64,000 nucleotides of DNA from contig NZ_CP023278.1 in assembly GCF_002896875.1 (NCBI RefSeq), positions 5,216,501 to 5,280,500 on the forward strand, given 5' to 3'. How positions within the stretch are numbered: position 1 is the first letter of the stretch; each line of letters begins with the position of its first letter. Under the pieces are notes generated by a model that saw only the letters and a list, made by a program, of their open reading frames with translations, was not told where the DNA came from and made no database searches. This DNA is from Nostoc sp. CENA543. Its GTDB lineage: Bacteria; Cyanobacteriota; Cyanobacteriia; Cyanobacteriales; Nostocaceae. Position numbers and translations under genes: made by a program. This document shows positions 28,016 through 36,976 of this stretch, piece by piece.

Positions 28016-28231
28016 ATGACTGATTACTTCCCATGCCCTCGTTACTGTCTCACACAGAAAAATGGCGGCGATTCCTTCTCTGGTGGGAAATTATGTGATT
28101 TTTGCTGGAACGAATATTGCTTTTGTTGGGCGGAGTATTGTCTAGATGGATGGCTAGAAGCTCAAGCAAATCGCACTCATTCCCAATCTCATCGCGAGAC
28201 TAACAATAAAACGCAAGCGAGGTTGTCTTAA
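28016..28231 (+). CDS. Possible small Cys/Trp-rich protein
   Basis: A 71-codon frame with GAGGAAGCA directly before the ATG, which is a good ribosome binding site. The predicted peptide has eight cysteines and four tryptophans in the first 50 residues (CPRYC, CDFCW, CFCW), hinting at metal binding. The stop codon falls inside a strong terminator hairpin (28215-28239), so the C-terminal residues are encoded by the stem. A shorter alternative frame inside it (28062-28145) would encode a 27-residue hydrophobic peptide. I cannot match either to a known family. The ribosome binding site plus terminator argue for a real short transcript; whether this frame is the translated one is open. Confidence 0.3.
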   Translation: MTDYFPCPRYCLTQKNGGDSFSGGKLCDFCWNEYCFCWAEYCLDGWLEAQANRTHSQSHRETNNKTQARLS

Positions 28232-28239
28232 CCTCGCTT
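28215..28239 (+). terminator. Intrinsic terminator
   Basis: Perfect 10-base arms AAGCGAGGTT and AACCTCGCTT with a five-base loop, followed by TCTTTT. It ends whatever is transcribed from the small-gene region upstream. Confidence 0.8.
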
Positions 28240-28298
28240 TCTTTTAGCTATGGGTTCTCCAAATTCCCACTGAGACTATAGAAATTTAGCTCAGTTGA

Positions 28299-28814
28299 CT
28301 ACTTACACTCCTTAAGTAACTCTGGCATATGCTGTTCTAGTTTTTTCGCTGTTTGTTCTTCCTGCTGCAAGTTTTGCTGTAGTAATTTCACAGCGTCTTG
28401 TTTTCCTATCTGTTCAGCTACTTGAATCAAACCACGGTAGCAAGCAATTTCTAGTTGTTCTACCTTGGCTTGAGATCCGGCTAATCCCAAAGTGAGGATT
28501 TTCTGATTTTCCGCAGCTAGCAGCATGAATTTTTGACCATCACTGACTAAACCCGCAGCCGCATCACAGGTGATTCGCTTAGGTTGTTGTCCCAAAGTAT
28601 TGAACACCTGTTCTAGATTTTGAATTTGTTGTTCTGTTTCCCGAATGTGAGTCTCGATCAAAGACTTTAACTGACCATTTTGACAACACTGTAACATCAT
28701 CTGTTGTGCTTCCCAAAAGCGTTGTTCAGCGTCGTACATAGCACAAATTTCGTAAACGAATTTTTCTTGTAAGTTGGTGATTCTGGAGACAGGACGTTCA
28801 GTTAGTTGAACCAT
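28299..28814 (-). CDS. YciE/YciF-type (DUF892) ferritin-like protein
   Basis: A 171-residue four-helix protein. The ATG at 28812-28814 has AGGAG seven bases upstream and gives the family N-terminus (SRITNLQEKFVYEICAMYDAEQRFWEAQ); a longer frame to 28886 lacks support. The DUF892 family adopts a ferritin-like bundle with acidic and His residues spaced as metal ligands: here E-x-x-I-C-A-M-Y-D-A-E in helix 1, HIRETEQQ in helix 2, EIACYRGLI in helix 3 and EQHMPELL in helix 4. Such proteins are usually stress-induced. Solitary minus-strand gene. Confidence 0.8.
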   Translation of the reverse strand: MVQLTERPVSRITNLQEKFVYEICAMYDAEQRFWEAQQMMLQCCQNGQLKSLIETHIRETEQQIQNLEQVFNTLGQQPKRITCDAAAGLVSDGQKFMLLAAENQKILTLGLAGSQAKVEQLEIACYRGLIQVAEQIGKQDAVKLLQQNLQQEEQTAKKLEQHMPELLKECK

Positions 28815-29104
28815 AGGTTTTCTCCTGGGATGTGAACACCAAGGTATTCGGTGTGTGTGTATCTTCCACCTACATTCGCCAATCAACTCCTTGTTCTCGT
28901 CATCCTAGAGGAACAACCGACTGTTAATTATCTTTGCTAAGTCAGATACAGGATTAGTCAATAGTCATTAGTCATTAGTCAATAGTCATTGGTTTTTTCT
29001 CTCCGGCTACCTTGTCTACCTTCCCATTCCCAATTCCCAATGCCCCACATGAGAGCTTGAGTAAAGTAAAGTAAAGATAGATTAAGAATTCGCTGATTAC
29101 TACA

Positions 29105-29785
29105 ATGACTGTTCCACACTTGCAGGAAATTTCTTCTCAGCTAGAAAGTCCGAATTTGCGCGATCGCATGGTAGCCTTAGCTAATTTGCGGGATGTACCT
29201 GCTGAAGATGCTGTGCCTCTGATTAAAAAAGTGTTGGATGATGAATCTTTACAACTGCGATCTATGGCAATTTTTGCTCTGGGTATCAAGCAAACAACTG
29301 AATGCTATGAAATTTTAATCAATATTCTCCAAAATGACCCAGATTATGGAATGCGTGCGGATGCGGCTGGGGCTTTGGGCTATTTAGGTGATATCAGGGC
29401 TTTTGAGATCCTATCTAGGGCTTTTTATGAAGATACTGATTGGTTAGTGCGCTTTAGTGCGGCTGTTTCTCTTGGTAATCTCAAAGATCCACGGGCGCGC
29501 AACATCTTGATTCAAGCTTTAGATAGTTCAGAAATGGTTTTGCAAGAAGCAGCAATCTCAGCCTTGGGAGAAATCAAAGATGTTGAGTCAGTAGATCATC
29601 TGCTGCGCTTTGCTCAATCTGATGATTGGTTAATCAGACAAAGGTTAGCAGAATCTTTAGGCAATCTGCCTACTGCTAAAAGTATCTCAGCTTTGAAATA
29701 TTTAACCAAAGATAGTCATCCCAACGTGGCGGAAGCTGCGAGAATCGGTCTTAACAGACTTGAGCAAAGTGGTAATCAAGTTTAA
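29105..29785 (+). CDS. nblB: HEAT-repeat protein, NblB/CpcE-F family
   Basis: A 226-residue protein built almost wholly of HEAT/PBS-lyase repeats (for example LRSMAIFALGIKQ, MRADAAGALGYLGD, VRFSAAVSLGNLKD, LQEAAISALGEIKD, IRQRLAESLGNLP). This repeat type is shared by the phycocyanobilin lyase CpcE/CpcF and by NblB, which takes part in phycobilisome breakdown during nutrient starvation. Length and single-domain layout fit NblB better than CpcE. It lies 72 bases upstream of a CpcS/CpeS-type lyase gene on the same strand, which supports a role in phycobiliprotein chromophore handling. NblB is the preferred name; another HEAT-type lyase subunit is the alternative. Confidence 0.75.
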   Translation: MTVPHLQEISSQLESPNLRDRMVALANLRDVPAEDAVPLIKKVLDDESLQLRSMAIFALGIKQTTECYEILINILQNDPDYGMRADAAGALGYLGDIRAFEILSRAFYEDTDWLVRFSAAVSLGNLKDPRARNILIQALDSSEMVLQEAAISALGEIKDVESVDHLLRFAQSDDWLIRQRLAESLGNLPTAKSISALKYLTKDSHPNVAEAARIGLNRLEQSGNQV

Positions 29786-29857
29786 TATTAAAACCCCAGC
29801 TGCTTTTTAATAATAAGAAGTGGGATTTTCGTATTTTGATGCAGGGTAATTTTAATT

Positions 29858-30418
29858 ATGAATATTGAAGAATTTTTTGAGTTGAGTGCTGGAAAATGGT
29901 TTTCCCATCGCAGCAGTCACAGTTTAGATGTGAAGCCATCGGAAGACGGTAAATCCAACCTGATTATTGAGACAATAGCAGCAGATCATCCAGAGGTGAT
30001 CAAACTTTGTCAACAATACGAAATTTCTCCTAGTGCGGCTGTCTGTGCAGCAACTATTACCTGGAAAGACCCGATAAAATCGGAGAGAGAAAAACCAGCG
30101 TCTACTTTATTAGCTTGTGTGCCGGATGAAGATAATCCCTATGAAGGCAGATTACTGCAAGCAAAGGGAAATGCTCAACAAGAACTAACTATCGGCAGGT
30201 ATAAAATTGGCACTGATGAAGCATTGACGATAACCACAGAATCCGCAAAAGTCCATTCAGAAGAACGTTTGTGGTTTGCTAGTCCCAATTTACGGATGCG
30301 AGTTAGTGTCTTTAAGGATGCTAGTGGATTTAGTATGGCTGCCTTTACTTCTGAGATTCGCATGGGTGGTGGTGCGCCAGCGAAGACAACTTCCGAAGTG
30401 GCTAAATCAGCAAGTTAA
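29858..30418 (+). CDS. CpcS/CpeS-type phycobiliprotein chromophore lyase
   Basis: A 186-residue lipocalin-like chromophore lyase that attaches a bilin to a conserved cysteine of a phycobiliprotein. The family opening is clear ([21 protein letters not shown]), as are the beta-strand segments [16 protein letters not shown] and [19 protein letters not shown]. It follows the HEAT-repeat gene on the same strand with 72 bases between, probably one operon. Compared with what I recall of the main CpeS of Anabaena the internal region is diverged, so this may be a second paralog with a different target subunit. Subclass (CpcS, CpeS or CpcU) cannot be settled by eye. Confidence 0.85.
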   Translation: MNIEEFFELSAGKWFSHRSSHSLDVKPSEDGKSNLIIETIAADHPEVIKLCQQYEISPSAAVCAATITWKDPIKSEREKPASTLLACVPDEDNPYEGRLLQAKGNAQQELTIGRYKIGTDEALTITTESAKVHSEERLWFASPNLRMRVSVFKDASGFSMAAFTSEIRMGGGAPAKTTSEVAKSAS

Positions 30419-30549
30419 AAGATAGAGGAGACAGGGGAGGAAATATCGATTGAACTTGTTTGTTACTCAGCTAAAGCCCTCTTCCTCCCTAACTCCTGCC
30501 CACTGTAACTACAAATATTGACACCATTCTACTTCATCCCTTTGTGTTG

Positions 30550-32034
30550 CTAAATTTGTAATAAATTAGCGATCGCCTGGGGCATGGGCAGTATAATTAC
30601 CACCAATAAAGCCATTGCCAGTAAACCGAGAATGTCACGTTTATTATCTAGTTCAGTGACATCATCTAAAGCAGGTTCATCAATTAAGGGGATGAACAAA
30701 AGAATAATTGCCCAGACAAAAAATTCTGCTTGCACTAAGGACAGCATGAGTAATAACAAACGGGCAATTTGACCAATTAACATGGCTGTGCGTTGTCCGA
30801 ACATAGCATGGACAATATGCCCGCCATCAAGCTGTCCCACAGGCATCAAATTCAAAGCTGTGACGATTAACCCTAGAAAACCCGCCACTGCTACAGGATG
30901 TAAATCAATAGCCGATTTTGCCGTTAATGCGCTGCCTAGAGCGATTTTAGCGAGTATTGCTATAAGAATGGAGTATTTTGGGTTGAGGGCATCGGGGTTC
31001 AAAATACTGGTTTTGTCATTTAAAGGCACAATATCTGAGTGTGCTAAACCCCACATCACTAAAGGCAATGTCGCCAGAAAACCAGCAAGTGGCCCAGCAA
31101 TACTGACATCAAATAAAGCCTTGCGGTTGGGAATAGGACTCTTCATTTGAATAAATGCCCCAAAAGTTCCCAAGAAAAAGGGCATAGGTATAAAGTAAGG
31201 CAGTGTAGAGCGAATTTTGTAGAATCTAGCAGTTAGATAATGTCCTAATTCGTGGATACCCAAAATAGTCATCAAAGCTAAAGCATAGGGTAATCCTTGT
31301 AAAAAAAGCAGTGGGTTTGATGATAAAGTTTTAGGACTAATATCAGCAATGTTCAGACCCACCCATGAGGTAGTGACTAAAGTAGCTAAAACTAGCAACA
31401 ATGCTAATCCAGGCCTGGTTAATTGTTCTTGCTTGTTAGTGCTTCCAGCTCTTGCGGCTTGCGTATTAGGAACTAACACAAAGAAAGGCTTACCGTTAAA
31501 ACCTTCTTGAAAGATAATCAAAAAGCGATCGCCAAATTGTGCTTCGATATTGGCTCTAATCTGCTGATAGGCTTGAATAGGCGTTGTTCTCAACTGACCA
31601 CGACAGATAATTGCTTGGGGTCTATACTCAATGTTCTGAATGTAGTAAATAGACCAGGGAAAGCAATTTCTGAGTTGGGTTTCTTCCGTAGGTTCAATGG
31701 GACGCACAGGTGCTTGTTCTGCGGTAGGATGGATAGCCGATTGTGATTCTGGGGTTTGGTTTGTGGTTTGGGTTTGTTGATCCCTTGGTGGTTGCCGTCC
31801 CCACTGAAACAACAGCCAGTATAACAAAAGGCAGATGATTGCCGGCCAGATAATCAGTGATGGTGGTGGAGGTTGTTTGACCCCATACACTAAAGTCCAA
31901 CCACTTAATAATAATGCAGGTGTCATTAATACCAACCATAGCAACCAAATTGGTGTGCGGGTGATATTGACAACACTACGCTGCACCATGAGATAAGTAG
32001 CTAATCCCAGTAGGAAGAGAAACCAAAATGTCAT
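30550..32034 (-). CDS. Site-2-protease family intramembrane metalloprotease (M50)
   Basis: About 494 residues. The zinc motif HELGH (in GIHELGHYLTARF) and the third-ligand motif NLMPVGQLDGGH are both present within a C-terminal block of six or more membrane helices; two helices lie at the N-terminus, followed by a soluble segment (about 100-210). This layout matches the EGY1/cyanobacterial S2P group. I start it at the ATG at 32032-32034, giving MTFWFLFLLGLATYLMVQRS, rather than the TTG 60 bases upstream. S2P proteases cleave membrane-anchored regulators such as anti-sigma factors; the substrate here is unknown. Convergent with the CpcS-type gene. Confidence 0.88.
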   Translation of the reverse strand: MTFWFLFLLGLATYLMVQRSVVNITRTPIWLLWLVLMTPALLLSGWTLVYGVKQPPPPSLIIWPAIICLLLYWLLFQWGRQPPRDQQTQTTNQTPESQSAIHPTAEQAPVRPIEPTEETQLRNCFPWSIYYIQNIEYRPQAIICRGQLRTTPIQAYQQIRANIEAQFGDRFLIIFQEGFNGKPFFVLVPNTQAARAGSTNKQEQLTRPGLALLLVLATLVTTSWVGLNIADISPKTLSSNPLLFLQGLPYALALMTILGIHELGHYLTARFYKIRSTLPYFIPMPFFLGTFGAFIQMKSPIPNRKALFDVSIAGPLAGFLATLPLVMWGLAHSDIVPLNDKTSILNPDALNPKYSILIAILAKIALGSALTAKSAIDLHPVAVAGFLGLIVTALNLMPVGQLDGGHIVHAMFGQRTAMLIGQIARLLLLMLSLVQAEFFVWAIILLFIPLIDEPALDDVTELDNKRDILGLLAMALLVVIILPMPQAIANLLQI

Positions 32035-32173
32035 TTGCTTTTCATTAATTGAGAAAAAACAGCCTGCTAACAGAAGGCAACAGTAAAAGTACAAAAGTAA
32101 AAAGAAAGAACTTTTATTGTCTCAGCTTTTTACCTGTTGAATTTAACTTAGTCCCTACTCCCCACATTTGCTC

Positions 32174-32839
32174 ATGTCCCCCGTACCTCAACCACCAAGC
32201 CCTACAACTAAATCCCCAAGGTTTGTCCTAGACAATATTTTTGCTTTTCCACCAAATCGGGACACACTAGGGGGAACATCTTATTTCATTGTAGGAAATG
32301 AAGGCAATATCCTCATAGATTGCCCATCATTAGACGAAGTAAGTCAAGATTTTTTGCGATCGCACGGTGGCGTGAAATGGTTATTTATCACCCATCGTGG
32401 TGCTATCGGCAAAACTTCAGAAATTCAGCAACATTTTGGTTGTGAGGTCATCATTCAAGAACAAGAAGCCTATTTACTACCAGGATTAACAGTTACTACT
32501 TTTACTCAAGAACTGACCTTAGATGCTACAACCCAATTAATTTGGACACCAGGACACTCCCCTGGTTCATCTTGCCTCTACTATAACAACTACGGAGGCG
32601 TGCTGTTTTCCGGTCGTCACCTGGTTCCTAACCTGCAAGGTGAACCAGTGCCAATGCGAACCTCAAAAACATTTCATTGGCGAAGACAAATTAAGAGCCT
32701 GCAAAAACTTATACAAATCTTTACACCAGAAACACTCCAGTACATTTGTCCTGGAGCCAACACCGGATTCTTACGGGGACAAAGAATTATAGACCAAGCT
32801 TACCAACACCTAACCGCAATTGATTTATCAGTGTTTTAG
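32174..32839 (+). CDS. Metallo-beta-lactamase-fold protein with degenerate metal site
   Basis: About 221 residues. The MBL fold is recognisable from SYFIVGNEGNILIDCPSLDEV, TPGHSPGSSCLYYNNYGGVLFSGRHLVP and the C-terminal helices. The zinc motif that should read THxHxDH reads THRGAIGK, so the second His, Asp and last His are lost; the later TPGHSPGS His and the SGRHL region remain. Catalysis of the usual type is doubtful; it may bind a ligand or serve as a scaffold. I use the ATG at 32174 rather than the TTG six bases upstream. Divergent from the site-2 protease gene, overlapping its leader. Confidence 0.75.
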   Translation: MSPVPQPPSPTTKSPRFVLDNIFAFPPNRDTLGGTSYFIVGNEGNILIDCPSLDEVSQDFLRSHGGVKWLFITHRGAIGKTSEIQQHFGCEVIIQEQEAYLLPGLTVTTFTQELTLDATTQLIWTPGHSPGSSCLYYNNYGGVLFSGRHLVPNLQGEPVPMRTSKTFHWRRQIKSLQKLIQIFTPETLQYICPGANTGFLRGQRIIDQAYQHLTAIDLSVF

Positions 32840-32849
32840 GGCATGGGTC

Positions 32850-32990
32850 ATGGGGCAAGCAGGAGGTGTGGGAGGTGCGGGAGGTGTGGGAGGTGTGGGA
32901 AGAAATCTTTCCCCCCTCTCTCCCCACACTCCCCACACTTCCCCATCTTCCCAATCCCCAATCCCCAGTCCCTATCCTCTCGCCTCTACA
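32850..32990. repeat. Low-complexity GGAGGTGTG/CCCCACACT repeat block
   Basis: About four GGAGGTGTG-type units followed by complementary CCCCACACTCCCCACACTTCC sequence, so the block can fold on itself, then CCCAATCCCC units. It lies between the convergent MBL-fold gene and ctpA and may act as a shared terminator. Confidence 0.6.
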
Positions 32991-34231
32991 CCCGCTACCA
33001 CAGCATTTTTACTCAACATTTCCACGGCTGCTTGATATTGCAAATCAACTTTAGAGCCGATTTGATCGCGGTTGAGGGGCGGTTGGGATATGACTTGATC
33101 TGGTTTAATGCCTAATTTATTAATGTCTCGATGATTAGGGGTTTCATATTTGGCAATGGTAACAGCAAGACCAGAACCATCGGAAAGTTCAAATAAAGAT
33201 TGAATTAAACCTTTGCCGAAGGTAGTTTCACCCACTAATGTGGCACGATGATTATCTTGCAGTGCGCCGGCTAAAATTTCGCTGGCACTGGCTGTCCCCT
33301 GATTGACTAAAATAACTAGAGGATCTTTAGTTAAAGCTGGGCCAAAAGCATCAAAACTGCCTTGGATACCTTGGCGGTTGACTGTGTAAACGATGGTGCC
33401 GGCATCTAACCACAATCGGGCAATTTCAATGCCTGCTTGTAGTAAACCGCCGGGATTATTGCGTAAATCTAAAATGTAGGCATCTGCGCCTTTTTTTTCT
33501 AGACTAGTAATGGCGTGCGTCAACTCTGTAGAAGCGTTGGCATTGAACTGTGTTAGGCGTAAATAGCCGATAGACTTACCTTGAGGAGATGAGCGTAATT
33601 CAGCCACAACGGGATTAAGAGCAATGCGATCGCGCATAATTCTAACTTCCCTCTCGCCATCGCCTTCTCGCTCAATTAACAGTGTGACCGAACTACCAAT
33701 CGGGCCGCGCATTCTGGCGGCGGCTTCGTCTAGAGTTAAATTGTCTGTGGAAGTCCCTTCAATTTTGAGAATGCGATCGCGGGGTCTAATTCCCGCCTTA
33801 TCGGCTGGTGAACCCTCAATAGGGGATACCACCTCTAGTCTGCCAGTTTCGGGGTTAAGGGCAATTTGTAAGCCCACTCCAGTCAATTCTCCTGAAGTAT
33901 TGACCTGCAAACTCCGGTACTGCTCAGGATCTAAAAACCTTGTAAAAGGATCATCAAGAGACTTGAGCATATTCTGAATGGCGACATAAGCAGCTTTTTG
34001 GTCTTTGAGAGGCTTTTCTAAAGCCTTCTGCCGCACAGCTGACCAGTTTTGATGATTAAACGTATCATCCAAATAAGCATGATTAACAATGCGCCAAACT
34101 TCTGAAACTAATTTCTGTTCCTCCGTCAATGCGTCGGCTGGTGGGATGAGTGTGCTGAACACCAAACCAAAAGCCACCAAGAAAGCAAATCCCAACCGAA
34201 AAAACTGTTTGTGCATGAACCCCATCTTCAA
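32972..34231 (-). CDS. ctpA: Carboxyl-terminal processing protease CtpA
   Basis: A 419-residue S41A protease with an N-terminal signal sequence (hydrophobic to about residue 34, cut near ADALT), a PDZ domain (about 115-195) and the catalytic domain. The Ser/Lys dyad is Ser315 (QGTASASEI) and Lys340 (GETTFGKG). CtpA removes the C-terminal extension of the photosystem II D1 precursor in the lumen, which is required for manganese cluster assembly. It is divergent from petB-petD, a gene order seen in other cyanobacteria. It could instead be CtpB or CtpC, but length and position favour CtpA. Confidence 0.88.
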   Translation of the reverse strand: MKMGFMHKQFFRLGFAFLVAFGLVFSTLIPPADALTEEQKLVSEVWRIVNHAYLDDTFNHQNWSAVRQKALEKPLKDQKAAYVAIQNMLKSLDDPFTRFLDPEQYRSLQVNTSGELTGVGLQIALNPETGRLEVVSPIEGSPADKAGIRPRDRILKIEGTSTDNLTLDEAAARMRGPIGSSVTLLIEREGDGEREVRIMRDRIALNPVVAELRSSPQGKSIGYLRLTQFNANASTELTHAITSLEKKGADAYILDLRNNPGGLLQAGIEIARLWLDAGTIVYTVNRQGIQGSFDAFGPALTKDPLVILVNQGTASASEILAGALQDNHRATLVGETTFGKGLIQSLFELSDGSGLAVTIAKYETPNHRDINKLGIKPDQVISQPPLNRDQIGSKVDLQYQAAVEMLSKNAVVAGVEARG

Positions 34232-34593
34232 ATTTCACCTCAACCCAAAATGCCTAGTAGAATTACCCAGTTGAACCCTTGTTGATGAAATCTATCTCTC
34301 GATTATGTTACTTTTTTTATAGAAGTGGTGCATTGTTCTCATCAAGTTGTTACAGGAACTATGCAAATAACCACCTCAACAAAAGATAAAATCTACTTTG
34401 TAACCATCATTATGGATGTTGGCTTGCAAAGGGAAAGCAATATATTCCATATTTACAGAGTGTTAAGTTTCTAAACTTTTAGCACTCTCGCAGTGCAGAA
34501 GCAAACGAACAAAATCCTCTTAAAAGAAAATCCCAAAACTGCTAATTGGGAGATTGAATCAACCGCAACCGATTTTTAGGAACTTGAGATTGT
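34232..34593. other. Divergent control region, ctpA and petB
   Basis: About 360 bases with the promoters of ctpA (minus) and petBD (plus). GGAACTTGAG lies just before the petB start. The sequence is AT-rich in the middle (around 34305-34330) and shows no strong hairpin or repeat. Confidence 0.4.
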
Positions 34594-35241
34594 ATGGCCA
34601 ACGTTTACGACTGGTTTGAGGAACGCCTGGAAATTCAGGCCCTCGCTGATGATGTCACCAGCAAGTACGTCCCTCCCCACGTCAATATCTTTTACTGTCT
34701 AGGTGGCATTACCCTGGTTTGCTTCTTAATCCAGTTCGCCACAGGCTTTGCCATGACGTTCTACTACAAGCCAACAGTGGCCGAAGCTTACTCCTCAGTA
34801 CAGTACATCATGAATGAGGTGAATTTCGGTTGGCTCATCCGTTCCATCCATCGCTGGTCTGCCAGCATGATGGTGCTGATGATGATTCTGCATGTCTTCC
34901 GGGTGTATCTGACTGGTGGTTTCAAAAAGCCCCGCGAATTAACCTGGGTAAGCGGTGTCATTCTAGCTGTGATCACCGTTTCCTTCGGCGTTACAGGCTA
35001 CTCCCTACCTTGGGATCAAGTTGGTTACTGGGCGGTGAAAATTGTTAGTGGTGTACCAGAAGCAATCCCCGTAGTCGGCGTACTCATCTCCGACTTGCTG
35101 CGTGGTGGTTCTAGTGTTGGTCAAGCAACCTTGACACGCTACTACAGCGCACATACCTTTGTATTGCCCTGGTTAATTGCGGTCTTCATGCTGTTCCACT
35201 TCTTGATGATCCGTAAACAAGGTATTTCCGGCCCCTTGTAA
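34594..35241 (+). CDS. petB: Cytochrome b6
   Basis: A 215-residue subunit of the cytochrome b6f complex in the thylakoid membrane; it carries electrons between plastoquinol and the high-potential chain. Four membrane helices contain the bis-His haem ligands (in [22 protein letters not shown] and in [22 protein letters not shown]). The conserved Cys near residue 35 (FYCLGG) that binds haem c(n) covalently is present. Length is exactly typical. petD follows on the same strand after 232 bases, the usual petBD order. Confidence 0.98.
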   Translation: MANVYDWFEERLEIQALADDVTSKYVPPHVNIFYCLGGITLVCFLIQFATGFAMTFYYKPTVAEAYSSVQYIMNEVNFGWLIRSIHRWSASMMVLMMILHVFRVYLTGGFKKPRELTWVSGVILAVITVSFGVTGYSLPWDQVGYWAVKIVSGVPEAIPVVGVLISDLLRGGSSVGQATLTRYYSAHTFVLPWLIAVFMLFHFLMIRKQGISGPL

Positions 35242-35473
35242 TGCTAATAGCCACAAAGTCAACAGACAACAACACTCACCACAGGCAAAATAAACTAGTC
35301 AATTCACTAGTGATTTAAAGTTTCCTTAAAGGTAAGTGTTTGTGATTCATACTTGAGGTAGGCTACCCAACAACACAACAAACAGGCTAGTTTACTGAAA
35401 AGTTAGTCTAGAGACTAAATGGCTTACCCTCAAAGCTTGAACTGAAATTTTCGCAGGAGAGCGCATTCTTCCT

Positions 35474-35956
35474 ATGTCGATACAAAAGAAACCCGATCTG
35501 AGCGATCCTAATTTAAGAGCCAAACTTGCCAAAGGCATGGGTCACAACTACTATGGTGAACCTGCTTGGCCTAATGACCTACTGTATGTATTCCCAGTAG
35601 TAATCATGGGTTCATTCGCTTGTATTGTTGCTCTAGCAGTATTAGACCCTGCTATGACAGGCGAACCAGCTAATCCTTTCGCTACACCACTGGAAATTTT
35701 ACCAGAGTGGTACTTGTACCCTGTATTCCAAATTTTGCGATCGCTCCCTAACAAATTGTTGGGAGTGCTAGCAATGGCTGCTGTACCCCTGGGACTGATT
35801 CTCATCCCCTTCATTGAGAGCGTCAACAAATTCCAAAACCCCTTCCGCCGTCCAGTTGCAACCACAGTTTTCTTGTTTGGAACTTTGGTTACTCTCTGGT
35901 TAGGTATTGGTGCTGCGTTACCCTTAGACAAATCCCTCACCTTGGGACTGTTCTAA
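35474..35956 (+). CDS. petD: Cytochrome b6f complex subunit IV
   Basis: A 160-residue subunit IV with three membrane helices (about 38-58, 95-115 and 130-150). The conserved quinol-site segment [17 protein letters not shown] includes the PEWY motif essential at the Qp site. It starts at ATG with AGGAGAGCG upstream and is co-oriented with petB. Normal length; identification firm. Confidence 0.98.
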   Translation: MSIQKKPDLSDPNLRAKLAKGMGHNYYGEPAWPNDLLYVFPVVIMGSFACIVALAVLDPAMTGEPANPFATPLEILPEWYLYPVFQILRSLPNKLLGVLAMAAVPLGLILIPFIESVNKFQNPFRRPVATTVFLFGTLVTLWLGIGAALPLDKSLTLGLF

Positions 35957-35983
35957 GCTGAAACTGTCAGGCAACAAAACTCT

Positions 35984-36119
35984 TTGACGCTTGTAGTTTT
36001 CAATAGTGCATAACTAAAGTTATGATGTCTGATGACAAGCCGCCCTTGAGGTGACTACGACAAAATGGTCGTTCATTTCTCTAATATATGTACTATTGAA
36101 AACGACTTACAAGCGTCAA
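35984..36119. repeat. Long imperfect inverted repeat downstream of petD
   Basis: Left arm 35984-36010 (TTGACGCTTGTAGTTTTCAA and on) pairs with right arm 36089-36119 (TATTGAAAACGACTTACAAG and on), with a small bulge; about 80 bases lie between. It could be a petBD 3' RNA structure or a small palindromic mobile element. Confidence 0.6.
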
Positions 36120-36207
36120 TTTTAGTGAACAATTTCAGAACCTGAAATAGATTGAAGAACTCTAGATTACAAATATTCTCCTACATATTAAATTCGAGCC
36201 ACGGTCA

Positions 36208-36669
36208 ATGCTTGGCACTATGCAGCAAGACCATCTAAAAGTAAGAAGCGAACTCAGACTCCTCAACCAAGTTCAACAGTGGTTTGAGGACTTTTGTCTC
36301 AAACACCTGTTTCAACTAGGTTGGTCAGAAACTCAACTTTATCGCCTCAACTTGGCTTTAGCCGAGGGTTTTACCAATGCAGTTCGTCACGCCCATCACA
36401 CTTTACCGCCTGATACAACCATAGAGATTGCAGTCAGTTTATGGGTTGACAAATTAGAAATCAGAATTTGGGATTATGGTAAACCCTTTAATCCAGACGC
36501 GATCGCAGAACCAGCACCAGGTACTTTACAAGTAGGAGGCTATGGTTGGTTTTTGCTGCGTCGTCTGACAGATAGTGTTGTCTATGAACGCAGTGATGAT
36601 GGGAGAAATTGTCTAGTGATACTGAAGTATCTCAAAGATCCTTTGGAAACAGGAAGCAATTTACGATAA
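36208..36669 (+). CDS. Anti-sigma regulatory factor, RsbW-like HATPase
   Basis: A 153-residue GHKL ATPase/serine kinase of the RsbW/SpoIIAB type. N box EGFTNAVRHAHH, G1 box WDYGKPF and G2 box GGYGWFLLRRLTD are all visible. Such proteins bind and phosphorylate anti-anti-sigma factors or bind sigma factors, so it belongs to a partner-switching network. It is monocistronic; a group 3 sigma factor gene (sigF) lies 3 kb away on the other strand, but proximity alone does not show that it is the target. An internal ATG at 36220 is an alternative start. Confidence 0.85.
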   Translation: MLGTMQQDHLKVRSELRLLNQVQQWFEDFCLKHLFQLGWSETQLYRLNLALAEGFTNAVRHAHHTLPPDTTIEIAVSLWVDKLEIRIWDYGKPFNPDAIAEPAPGTLQVGGYGWFLLRRLTDSVVYERSDDGRNCLVILKYLKDPLETGSNLR

Positions 36670-36976
36670 ATTGACTGTAAGTTAACACTGTCAATTTATC
36701 CGTACTTATGTATTAAATAATATATTAGCTTATAGTAAAGTCAACTTATTTGACCCTACAGGGAGTCTGTTATAATTGGCGGTTAATTACTTCATATGTG
36801 AACTGCTATATGCCTATTTCGATGTCTTGGGCTAGCCAGAATATCTTCCAGCTAATTCTTTAAATTAAAAGTATAATAATATACAAAAAAGTGATGACTT
36901 TGAAGTCATCACTCAATCCCTTAGTGAGAATTCATACTTCTCAGTAAAGTGAAAAGAGGGTGAAGACTAATAACTA
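36670..36976. other. Spacer with a minus-strand terminator-like hairpin
   Basis: AT-rich 307-base stretch between the anti-sigma gene and the glycosyltransferase gene. It holds the hairpin at 36890-36913 and, at its right end, ACTAATGACTAATAACT repeat units that run into the next coding region. Confidence 0.4.
36890..36913 (-). terminator. Intrinsic terminator-like hairpin on the minus strand
   Basis: Perfect 10-base arms AGTGATGACT and AGTCATCACT with a TTGA loop; on the minus strand it is followed by TTTTTT. The genes on both sides are on the plus strand, so it does not end any protein gene seen here. Confidence 0.6.

Noticed and set aside
30782-31150. Plus-strand 122-codon frame
   Set aside because: Shadow of the site-2 protease gene on the other strand; no independent start signal or family.
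32820-33115. Three overlapping plus-strand frames after the MBL-fold gene
   Set aside because: They read the GGAGGTGTG/CCCCACACT low-complexity block and the antisense of ctpA.
35551-35940. Minus-strand 129-codon frame
   Set aside because: Antisense to petD, whose identity is certain.
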